A stretch of DNA of 10,603 nt from Setomelanomma holmii (Eukaryota > Ascomycota > Dothideomycetes > Pleosporales > Phaeosphaeriaceae). The notes below the pieces were generated by a model, which ran no database searches, had not been told where the DNA came from, and saw nothing but the letters and a program-made list of their open reading frames with translations. Below, piece by piece: positions 1 through 7,370 of the stretch. Positions within the stretch are counted from its first letter, which is position 1. Each line of letters opens with the position of its first letter. The stretch spans positions 1 through 10,603 of the forward strand of contig ML978465.1 in assembly GCA_010015745.1 (NCBI GenBank), given 5' to 3'. A program made the translations under genes and the position numbers.

Positions 1-43
1 GTCTTTCATGCCCCCTGGGAGGCTTTCATAGGACGTTAAACAA

Positions 44-60
44 TACATACATACATACAG
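44..60. repeat. Short tetranucleotide microsatellite (TACA)n
   Basis: About four tandem copies of a TACA/ATAC unit lie upstream of the first gene, followed by a related ACAATACAAC stretch. This is a simple repeat in an A/C-rich stretch with no visible function. It may be polymorphic. Confidence 0.6.
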
Positions 61-194
61 ACAATACAACCTCAGTTCAATCCTTCAATTCTTCCCGCAT
101 GCGCACTGTTCACCCACTGCAACAAAAACCCTAGATACTCCCGAGAAAAACTCCATTGATCTCACCACAAAGCGATAGGAACGTAACCGCAACC

Positions 195-1577
195 ATGACC
201 ACAACTGCAGCAAAAGAGTTCCATGCAGATTGCCTCCATCGTCTCCGTGCAGTCCATGACTGTGAGCAGCTGCTTGGCAAGGCACACCGTATCCTACCAA
301 AGCACATGCTTCCTGTCTCCAAGAGCCTAGATACGGAGTTCTGCTTCGAGGGCGTCTCTCGGCTGCACCGACTCGTTTGCGGTCACATTGTCCACACGCA
401 TCAGCCAACTACTTGCGGCTGCACATGCGAGATGCCAATTGCCAACTTCGCTCCCTTCCTGTGCACGCTGTGTGAGCGATGGAAGATGATCAAATCCCGT
501 CGTGTCAAAGGCCGGTCTTCGCACATTGCTGAGCTGATCTTGCCAGTGTTCCTAGAGGTCGACCAGTCTCATGTGCCTTAGGTCGAGCGCGCTCGGCAAT
601 GCGGCATTGCCTATGTCTTTGAAGATGGCGGCATCTTTATGCCGTTCTCGTTGGAAGATATGGCAATCTTGCGGCTCTTAGAGCAGCGTCATCTCTCATC
701 ACTTGTGTACACAAAGATGCCAGCTGCCGCTGTTGCGTTGAAGTGGCCACCCAAGATGGCCGACGCAGCTTGTGAAGCCCTGACCGCCTGCGTTGACCAT
801 CAGCATCTTTGGGCTGCAGCCTCATACGACCTATTCGCAGCTACATGCTTGTATGTCGTCTCTATACGAGCCAAGAAGAACACTCTGGGCGATCTCGCAT
901 ACCTTGCTCCGTATCTCGGTGTTGATGTTCATGAGATCCGCGCGCTAGTACCGGAAGTGACCGAACTGCTGGTAAACCTCAAAGCCCGCGCTGCCATAGC
1001 AGCCTTCCTCCCTAAGTTCGGAAAGATGTTTCCCGCGCATGCTTCCAAGGCAAAGGACTTTGCTGCAATGATCCTGCGGCTGTACACGATGGTGCAGAAC
1101 GAAGCAATCTTTCCGTTCGACATCGTACAGGCACATTGGCTCCGGACGGTAGCATCTTGCATCTTCGCCGTCCTCATTCACAACAACCTGCTGATTCATT
1201 CTGAAGAAGTCTGCGAAGCTGTAGGCACGTACCATTCTGGTGATCTCGGCCAGAACATGGATGTCGACATAGGTCTACTGACTATTGATGAGAAGGACTA
1301 AAAGCTGTTCTCTTTCTGGGATCAGGACCATCAAAAGCGTCGAACTCGGAAGCAGAAACTGCGCGAAGCTCGTCGCTGATCACGGTACTTAAACGACAAC
1401 AGCGATCCATCGCCTCCGTCGCGCCTGATCTTGACTGGCCTTTACACTCCGAGCATTACCCCACCGCTGCTGTATAGCTCACCAGACCGGGTGCTTGAGC
1501 CCACAGAGGGAGACTTCACCCATAAGCGTGCTCGCATAGTGGACGAGGATGGCGACTTTGAAGCAATGGAGCTCTAG
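195..1577 (+). pseudogene. Uncharacterised gene, possible TFIIB/cyclin-like fold, with in-frame stops
   Basis: I do not recognise a named family. The first ATG in the frame is at 195, in good fungal context (CAACC before ATG); the frame is closed by a stop at 132-134. Residues 1-128 include a Cys/His-rich patch: CGH at 62-64, His67 and His69, CGCTC at 74-78, and C90-x2-C93, which could bind zinc. A TAG at 579-581 then interrupts the frame, which continues without shift to a TAA at 1299-1301. It goes on in protein-like sequence past a TGA (1377-1379) to a TAG at 1575-1577, ending in a basic then acidic tail. Residues about 205-260 (FAATCLYVV, then TLGDLAYL, GVDVHEIR) resemble the second cyclin repeat of TFIIB-type factors; this is a weak by-eye match. 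An alternative is a spliced gene with an intron (for example 504-581, 78 bp, ending CCTTAG) that removes the amber codon, but its donor GTCAAA is poor. The true end may be 1301 or 1577. Confidence 0.55.
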
Positions 1578-1762
1578 CAATTGGAAATTTAGAAAAGAGC
1601 GTGTAATCGCCATTATGCTCGCTCTGCGACGTGCGCCATTCTAAAGAACATTGGAAATAGGATCAAGTGACGAGGAAGCAAGTGGCCGTGTGTACGCGAC
1701 GCGAAGGAGGACTCAACAACAACCGCTGCATTCAGCTGCTGTTGCGAAGGTAGATGAGATAG

Positions 1763-2554
1763 ATAGAACTTGCCAAGAATAGAAGTCCAGATTACGGTAT
1801 GAGATGCGCAATGATCACCAATCGAACTCTCTTGCCGCCTAACACGCTCATCTTCAATAGCGGTTGGAGTTTGCTCAACCAAACTTCGCTCGAGACGCCA
1901 GCGAACCAATACTACCCAGTAAACATCACGTCTGAGGAGGATAAGTGGCATCGGATCAGCACCAAGGTAACAGAAAATGGCTACGAGGTCTTCGTCAATG
2001 ACACCCTAATTGCTCTGATTCCCTTGCCTCCACCGGGCACCAGCTCGTTCTTCGCCACTGCATCTCGGTATGTGGGCACATGGGCATTCGGTGGTTGCCA
2101 AGAGCATATCACAATCTACAGCAACTTCACCGTTACTGCCAAGAATGGCACCCAGACTTATCAAAACCTAATAACTTCTGACGATACTCTATCAGAGTAC
2201 ATTGTCGCGCCACTAGCAGGCTCTGTTTGCCTAGATGGTGCAAAACGTGATCGCTTGGTCTGGATCGGAGACTTCTACCATACTGTTCGCGTGGTGGCTT
2301 ACTCCACTGTTCGATGGGATCAAATCTTGGGGAGCATCAAGCATATTTTCGGAGACCAGGTCGATGAAGGTCCGTACGCTGGCTTCGTGCCCATTTCGCC
2401 CAGTCTAAGTTTCAGACCAGGATACAAGAATGCGGATCCTAACTGGACAGATTTGGTCGACTACCAAGATTCGTTTCTTGCGGGAATCGGCAAGTATTTC
2501 CATTACACAGGTGACGTGAATGGACTGAAGCCATTTTGGGAGCACATCAAGAAG
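1763..2554 (+). pseudogene. GH78-type alpha-L-rhamnosidase-like gene, 5' part before the hAT insertion
   Basis: The family cleaves terminal alpha-L-rhamnose from pectic and other glycans. The frame is open from 1763, with the first ATG at 1799. Numbering from that ATG, residues 84-100 (FFATASRYVGTWAFGGC) resemble the beta-rich region before the catalytic barrel. DGAKRDRLVWIGD at 146-158 is the typical D-G-x-x-R-D-R-x-x-W-x-G-D block of GH78 six-hairpin enzymes, and the following residues (DYQDSFLAGIGKYFHYTGD) fit the start of the (alpha/alpha)6 barrel. Seven N-glycosylation sequons suggest an ancestrally secreted protein, yet no signal peptide or usual N-terminal domain is present: a TAG at 1760-1762 closes the frame. 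The coding frame breaks after Lys252, exactly at the 8-bp target duplication. Read through the transposon end, the frame gains about 53 unrelated residues and stops at 2714-2716. The 3' half is at 5903-6487. Confidence 0.8.
2547..2554. repeat. hAT target-site duplication, left copy (TCAAGAAG)
   Basis: This is eight bases of the GH78-type gene directly before the transposon terminus. They are repeated exactly at 5895-5902 after the other terminus. Eight bases is the standard duplication length of the hAT superfamily. Removing the element and one copy joins the host frame exactly. Confidence 0.95.
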
Positions 2555-2575
2555 CAGACTTGTCAACAAGCAAGC
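2555..2575 (+). repeat. hAT left terminal inverted repeat
   Basis: This 21-base repeat begins CAGACTTGTCAACAA. It matches the reverse complement of 5874-5894 at 20 of 21 positions; the one difference (position 16) is G versus A. The terminal CA(G) is typical of hAT ends and is where the transposase cleaves. Confidence 0.93.
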
Positions 2576-2712
2576 AGCTTGCAAGCGCTTGGCTTGTTAT
2601 CCCACCAAGCCAATCCAAGCTCAAGCCAAGTTGAGGAGAGTGAAATAACAAGCCAATCCAAGCTAGAGGCAAACTTTAGCTTAGTAGGCTTAGGAGGCTT
2701 AATAGAAAAAAA
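2576..2712 (+). repeat. Left subterminal AAGCC/AAGCT motif cluster
   Basis: Directly inside the left inverted repeat is a dense run of short motifs such as CCAAGCC, TCCAAGC and CTCAAGCC, with a few on the other strand as GGCTTG. Bases 2641-2663 (beginning TGAAATAACAAGCCAATCCA) recur as a perfect 23-base direct copy at 5801-5823. In studied hAT elements such as Ac, short subterminal repeats are transposase binding sites, so that is the likely role here. The GH78-type reading frame runs through this cluster to its stop at 2714-2716. Confidence 0.7.
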
Positions 2713-3093
2713 TTGAGGTTATTGGTTTTGCAGCAGGAGCGATCTCATGATATTTTTCTGGTGTACTGTTATTGACCCGCCACAAGCTCCAGGAGCGCTA
2801 CTAGTGTACGTGTATACGTTCAAGCCCTCACTGCAAGGGGCGAGCCAACCCGCAGATTCGCTCTAGTCAGTTACTAGCATACAAAGGGGCAGGGGTTTGA
2901 GCCTGCAAGAGCTCAAACTAGGCCTAGTTGCTTCTTTTTGCTATTTTTAGAGCGACCGCCTCGTTCTCCTAGCCACCTCTAACCTCTACCAACCTTTACA
3001 ATCCACGCTCTACAATCCACGCCCTATGCTCCACTTATCTATACTTTATCACGCCCTGTCTTTGTTAGCATCACTGCCGCTTCTGTTGCCGTA
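2713..3093 (+). promoter_or_regulatory. hAT leader region, probable transposase promoter and 5' UTR
   Basis: This non-coding stretch lies between the subterminal repeats and the transposase ATG. It becomes pyrimidine-rich from about 2930 onward, as common in fungal core promoters, and contains CTATTTTTAG near 2941. A 12-base unit (TACAATCCACGC) is repeated with a 14-base period at 2997-3008 and 3011-3022. No convincing consensus TATA box was found. A promoter role is inferred from position only. Confidence 0.4.
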
Positions 3094-5610
3094 ATGCCGC
3101 CAAAAAAACGCGTCTCCAGCAGTGCTATTGCCCAGTCAAACAAGCGCATCAAAGGCACTGCTAGCCAGCCTATCCTAGTTCTTACTCAGCCAACATCGCC
3201 ACAGTTATCACCCTGTATAGCCCTAGTTATCGCGTCCCAGGCCCTAGATTTTAAGTCGCGATTGCAAGAGACGCAAGCTGAAGACGCTATTGTTGCACCT
3301 GTTGCAGACAGCAAGGCCGCGACGGTAGCAGCCTCGTTAGTAGCAGCTGACGACTTCAATGATTCATCTCTTGACGCGGATCTTGAGGACGACTTTACTG
3401 GTATCGATTGGACGAGTCTGCTGCAATACCAGAAGCCGATTGCAGCTCCTAAGCGCAGGAGCTGGGTCTTTTGCCATGGCTATCGCGTTGTCCTACGTAA
3501 GAGCCCAGACCATATCTTTTTCGTATGCCGTTACTGTCATCAGCGCAAGATAATCGACGCTGGTCACAGCGGCGCGTATGAGATGTTAAAGTCAACCTCA
3601 GCGGCCGCTCGCCACTTGGAGGAGAACAAGAAAGGTCACCGTCAAGTAGCGCCTAGAAAGACAGCGGTTGGCACTAAAACGCTACTCTGGCGCGCCGTAA
3701 AAGACGGTACAATCACCGTGCCACAAGGCGTTATTAACGAGCTTGCTAGCTTTAATACTCACGCCTTTAGGCTCGAAGCTGTTAGCTAGCTTATTGAGAA
3801 CAACCACCTGCTTTCTGAGTTCGAATCTAAGTCTTTTCGACGCCTTATCAAGATAGCCAACCCAGTAGCAGAGAAGGCGCTGTAGGCATCGCACAATAGC
3901 GTGTCAAGTCTTGTAATGCAACTGTACGAGCATACAAAGCCGCGTGTCATCTAGGAGCTATCTTACGCGCTGAGCAAGATCTATATTAGCTTTGATGGCT
4001 GGACAACGAAGGGCGGCAAGAAGGGCTTCTTAGGGATCGTCGCGCACTTTGTTGACAGCCACAGCGACTTGAAGGACCTGCCTATTGCGCTGCCTCAGTT
4101 AACTGGCGTCTATAGTGGCGAGCAGATAGCTGAGATAGTCTACAAGACGCTGCTAGCGTTTGGCATTAATGTAAAGCAGGTTGGCTACTCTGTACTAGAC
4201 AACGCCACCAACAACAACTCCGCCGTCGCTGCAGTCGGACAGAAGATGGGCTTTAACCCAGTCCACCGTCGCCTCCGTTACGGCCCTCACACACTAAATC
4301 TTATTAGCACAGTGATCCTCTGGGGCAAGGACAAAGACATGTACGGCAATGAGGTGACAGAGCTCGCAGACGAGAGCGCCTTCATGGACAAGTGGCGACG
4401 CGAAGGACCCTTAGGCGTACTTATAGACGTTATTAACTAAATCAAAACACCACAACAGCATGCGCAATTTGCTCACTTTCAGCGCCTTGCTTATTGCGAC
4501 CTGCCTGCTGACACGTCTAATAACGAGCGCAAGATCCTCAAGCCCGCTAAACCTATCGTCACCCGCTGTAATTTGTACTACTTGTGCTTTGAGCGCGCTG
4601 TTCAGTTGTAAGCTGCTGTCAACACGTATGCTAACAGTCACATACAACGGGTAAGAGATAAGGACACGTATGCTCGAACTCGCGGCAACAAGCGGCCTGA
4701 CGCGTAGCTATAGATGCGATCAGACAGTCTTACAACTGCTGACTGGCAGGTTATAACTGAGTACTTGGAGGTGTTGAAGCCGCTGAAGGACGCGACAAGC
4801 CGCCTTGAGGGACGTGGCAGCAGCGGTAACTATAGCGCTATCGCTGAGATTATCCCAGTCTTGGAATGGCTCCTTAGCTTCTACGAGGAGCGCGTACGAG
4901 CTTACAGCGACGTCAATTACAACGCGCACAACGAGGCGCCTGAGGACTACCTTAATATCAACCTACGCGCTGGCTATTTAAAGGGCAACGACTATTAAAA
5001 GAAACTAGACCTCTCGCCAGCTTACTACGCTACTACAACTCTCCTCCTATACTATGAGTCCTATTGCGACGTTGTGTAGGCTGATAAGCCTGACTAGCTT
5101 AAGACAAACAACCGCGCCTTTCAAGCATTGTGGGCAGGCTACAAGGGCTTGCCGCGCGCCGTGAAGCGCCCTAGAATCGTCTCTAACGACCTTAACGATG
5201 CGATTGACAGCCTCATTAATCTAGTAACTGCTGACACTGAAGAGGACAAGTTTGATAAGTGGAAACGCGTTGAGCCGCAAGCGTCAAAGAGCACTGACCC
5301 TATCAAGTACTGGATAGGCGTACGCGATTGCTATCCTAACCTTAGTAAGCTCGCACTTGACGTGCTCTCTATCCCAGCGTCAAGCTGTGAGTGTGAGCGC
5401 ATGTTCAGCGAGATTGGCGACCTGTTAGAGCCTTGCCGTCGCAAGATATCACCTCAGCTTTTAGCAGCTATACAGTGCGTAAGACGATAGAGAAAGGCAG
5501 GCCTCAGCGGTGATAGAACGCTCCAAGTAGGCGTGGCAATATCTGACAACAAGCTCAAGGACTTGTATAGGTCAAGCGATTGGGGCGGCGAGCTGCAACA
5601 CCAAGAATAA
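3094..5610 (+). pseudogene. hAT transposase with BED zinc finger, 11 in-frame stops
   Basis: The product would bind the element ends and cut and paste it in the nucleus. The frame runs 838 codons from ATG 3094 to TAA 5608-5610 with no frameshift. It opens with a basic PPKKRV stretch (possible nuclear localisation). A BED-type finger follows: Cys codons at 3526 and 3535 (C-x2-C), then H-x7-H in HLEENKKGH. Then come DGWTT (Asp codon 3994) and LDNATNN (Asp codon 4198), matching the first two catalytic acidic positions. The C-terminal block reads PNLSKLALDVLSIPASSCECERMFSEIG in two overlapping parts, with the Glu codon at 5395 in the conserved ERxFS motif, the usual hAT dimerisation region. Internal stops: TAG at 3787, 3883, 3952, 4705, 4711, 5077, 5095 and 5488; TAA at 4438, 4609 and 4996. 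Recalled relatives have Trp at the 5077, 5095 and 5488 positions (TGG to TAG) and Gln at 4609. The gene cannot make a full transposase. Confidence 0.92.
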
Positions 5611-5620
5611 CTACTTGTAA

Positions 5621-5707
5621 TCTACCGTAGAGCACAGGAGAACACCGTCAAATACGGTAATTTGGTCTACTGTTGAGCACAGTACAATCTACGTCAATTA
5701 CGGTAGA
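5621..5707. repeat. Degenerate direct and inverted repeats after the transposase frame
   Basis: TCTACCGTAGAGCACAG at 5621-5637 recurs with two changes at 5666-5682 (45-base spacing). TCTACCGTA at 5621-5629 also has an exact inverted partner TACGGTAGA at 5699-5707. The block lies in the transposon 3' non-coding part. It could form a hairpin in transcript or DNA, or be a remnant of tandem units; its role is unknown. Confidence 0.6.
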
Positions 5708-5754
5708 ACCTACCCTCTCTAAGAGTAGCCTTTCTCTATAACACTACTATATTG

Positions 5755-5873
5755 TATCAAGCTAAACAAGCAAGCTAATCCAAGCCAACCGACTTCAGCT
5801 TGAAATAACAAGCCAATCCAAGCCACCAAAAAGATAACAAGCTCAAGCCAAGCTCAAGCCTCTAGCTTGTTTG
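5755..5873 (+). repeat. Right subterminal AAGCC/AAGCT motif cluster
   Basis: This mirrors the left end in content but not in orientation: the motifs (CCAAGCC, CAAGCTAATCC, CTCAAGCC) are mostly in the same orientation as on the left. It includes the second perfect copy of the 23-base unit at 5801-5823. These are probable transposase contact sites. They are separate from the terminal inverted repeat, which follows immediately. Confidence 0.7.
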
Positions 5874-5894
5874 GCTTGTTTGTTGACAAGTCTG
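5874..5894 (-). repeat. hAT right terminal inverted repeat
   Basis: The sequence ends in TTGTTGACAAGTCTG. It is the reverse complement of the left terminus with a single mismatch in 21 bases, and the 8-bp target duplication follows with no gap. Confidence 0.93.
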
Positions 5895-5902
5895 TCAAGA
5901 AG
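5895..5902. repeat. hAT target-site duplication, right copy (TCAAGAAG)
   Basis: Identical to 2547-2554. The next base (5903) is the first base of a codon in the GH78-type frame. Confidence 0.95.
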
Positions 5903-6487
5903 CTCGCCACGGTAAGATTGGCCTTCATTGATCCAAGCTCTGGTCTAGTTGCGGGCAGCCCTGAAGATCCTCTTGCCTTCTCCTTCAATGGCCCTACGAA
6001 TGGAAGTGCAGTGACTGGCTTAATGGCATTTGCTCTTGATCAAGTTGCAACTTCAGCGTCCGCATTCGACGAAGAAGATGTCTCGACACGATATTGCACC
6101 GCAGCTGACAACCTCCGTACGGCACTCAATCAGCATCTCTGGAATCCCGACCTGAGAACATACCCACTTGGTCTTTCTGATCCCGGAAACTTCTCCTTGC
6201 CAGGCGTTGCATGGGCGCTTCTCAGTGGTGCTGCAAATGCTTCGCAAGCAAGTTCGTCCATTGCCAAGCTCGAGGCCCTGCGATTTGCAATCGGATACAA
6301 AACGATCTCCAGCGACGCCGAGACCGACTCATATCAACTCGCGCCCAATCCATCGGGGTTCATGCTCGAAGCGCTCTTCATAGCGTATCGCGATTTTGAG
6401 GCGAATAGTTCTGTTGCAATATCCGATCTCCTGGAGGGATGGAGAGGCAAAAGCAGTTGGAGTTTGCAAGTGGCAAGACCGAGCTGA
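5903..6487 (+). pseudogene. GH78-type alpha-L-rhamnosidase-like gene, 3' part after the hAT insertion
   Basis: This continues the six-hairpin catalytic barrel from the 1763-2554 half. It codes 194 residues to the TGA at 6485-6487, including FIDPSSGLV, then GSAVTGLMAFALDQVA, LNQHLWNPDLRTYPLG, LPGVAWALLSG and LAPNPSGFMLEALF, all resembling helices of fungal GH78-like proteins. The sequons NGS, NFS, NAS and NSS support a secreted ancestor. The frame ends abruptly after SDLLEGWRGKSSWSLQ. The last part expected in the family (roughly 80-100 residues, including the W-E region that carries a catalytic carboxylate) is not seen in any frame up to about 6600. The two halves together would give about 446 residues, short for the family. 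A frameshift near 6430 or a lost 3' part would explain this, so the gene may have been defective before the transposon arrived. Confidence 0.75.
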
Positions 6488-7059
6488 CCTTGAAAATGAT
6501 GTAGTGAGTTCTCTGTAATGTACCAAAGGCCCATTGTTGATGAGACAAACTCTTCATTGGGTCATTCAAGCTCCTGCCTGCGATATTGTAAAGGCGCACA
6601 AAGTACGCTCCACCGTGGATAGAGCTTGTTGCATTGCGCCATCAGCGGATGTCTCCGCCTTGTTTAGCGCCCAAATCCTCTTGGCATCCAGATGAGATAG
6701 TGTTGCCGTATTTCGGTTCATGCAGCGTTCCTTTGTTGTTTCAAGGTGACAGGTGTGGCTGGTGCGGGCGCTAGTTCGTGCGGCGTTCCATGAGATCTGT
6801 GTGGCACCGATCTACCGGTAGTCCAGGCCGGCGCGTCCTCGTCGTCAACACCACCACGTTTCCATTTCATCGACACCACGCTGCCTATGGTGCACGAATG
6901 TGGCAGGTACCTCACGGCTACTCAGGTTTGAAATGACTTCTATGGATTTTCCCTGCGCTTCGCGGACGAGCGCGACGTATATTGACGCGATACGCATGAG
7001 GCGTAGGGTTGAAACGTCCCGAGCGGGCACTAGCATCGAAACGCGCGCGTTTCTATCCA

Positions 7060-7065
7060 GCCAAG
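7060..7065 (+). promoter_or_regulatory. Possible PacC site (GCCAAG)
   Basis: Matches the fungal PacC consensus GCCARG about 310 bases before the pectin lyase ATG. A second match lies at 7290-7295 on the opposite strand (CTTGGC), 76 bases before the ATG. PacC control of pectinases by ambient pH is known in some fungi. A six-base degenerate motif is expected by chance about once per kilobase, so this is weak. Confidence 0.2.
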
Positions 7066-7144
7066 CATGCCAGCATGATTTGGGCTAACGCACCGAGTCA
7101 AAAGAGACATCCTCTACCGAACTGCAATCTCACTATGTTTGATG

Positions 7145-7150
7145 CTCCAG
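7145..7150 (-). promoter_or_regulatory. Possible CreA carbon-repression site
   Basis: CTCCAG here reads CTGGAG on the minus strand, fitting the CreA consensus SYGGRG, about 220 bases before the pectin lyase start. Carbon repression of pectinases is common in ascomycetes. A single short match has little weight. Confidence 0.2.
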
Positions 7151-7207
7151 GTGCATAAAGATACAATAAGAAGGACAGTCGCAACGATGACCGACTTCAT
7201 CTCCGAT

Positions 7208-7370
7208 CATTCGTTCTTTTCACGTACATTCGTTTCCAAACTCTTCAGTCTTCCTCTCACTATCTTTCCTTTATATCCTTGAGCGGAATCTTGGCTGGTC
7301 TGAGTGAACGTTCACTGTTAATTTTTTGTCAAACTACACGACCACACAACAGAAGTCACCCGCCTACAAG
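7208..7370 (+). promoter_or_regulatory. Pectin lyase core promoter and 5' leader
   Basis: A strongly pyrimidine-rich tract (7208-7280), typical of expressed fungal genes, ends with a TATA-like TTATAT at 7271-7276, about 95 bases before the ATG. The leader that follows is A/C-rich (CTACACGACCACACAACAG) just before the start, which is usual for fungal 5' UTRs. Confidence 0.5.

Larger units (their letters stand above)
2555..5894 (+). mobile_element. hAT-superfamily DNA transposon, full-length but defective (3340 bp)
   Basis: A class II element inserted in a GH78-type gene. Its ends are 21-bp inverted repeats starting CAG, the flanks are an identical 8-bp duplication, and the single internal frame encodes BED finger, catalytic and dimerisation blocks of an hAT transposase. 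The order is left terminus, subterminal AAGCC-rich repeats, untranslated leader, transposase frame (3094-5610), a short degenerate repeat zone, right subterminal repeats, right terminus. Eleven internal stops make it non-autonomous. Its intact ends could still be mobilised in trans if a working relative exists; this is inference. Left and right borders are certain to the base because inverted repeat and duplication agree. Confidence 0.95.
6488..7207. other. Intergenic region without recognisable gene
   Basis: These 720 bases separate the GH78-type remnant from the pectin lyase promoter. Short open frames exist on both strands, but none has protein-like composition or known motifs, and I see no RNA gene or repeat. 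Scattered six-base matches to fungal regulator sites occur; those nearest the pectin lyase are listed separately. Confidence 0.6.

Noticed and set aside
504..581. A 78-bp intron removing the amber codon in the first gene
   Set aside because: The acceptor CCTTAG is good and the length keeps the frame, but the donor GTCAAA is poor and the segment reads as protein. Better donors (GTGAGC at 472) would shift the frame. Kept only as an alternative.
1613..1951. Minus-strand open frame of about 112 codons
   Set aside because: It overlaps the GH78-type frame antisense, has no recognisable motif, and its composition is that of an opposite-strand shadow.
2555..2716. GH78-hAT fusion protein tail as a new domain
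   Set aside because: The 53 added residues merely translate the terminal and subterminal repeats of the transposon up to the first stop. There is no sign of selection.
3094..5610. Reassigned genetic code with TAG and TAA read as glutamine
   Set aside because: Gln is encoded only by CAA/CAG in the pectin lyase and GH78-type segments, which have no in-frame TAG or TAA over about 920 codons. Several transposase stops fall at expected Trp, not Gln, so decay explains them better.
6900..7088. Small plus-strand frame upstream of the pectin lyase
   Set aside because: 62 codons, Arg/Ser-rich, no homology recognised and no promoter context. Probably random.
7326..7370. Upstream extension of the pectin lyase frame
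   Set aside because: It begins at TTG, has no ATG and is not hydrophobic. The ATG at 7371 starts directly at a signal peptide.
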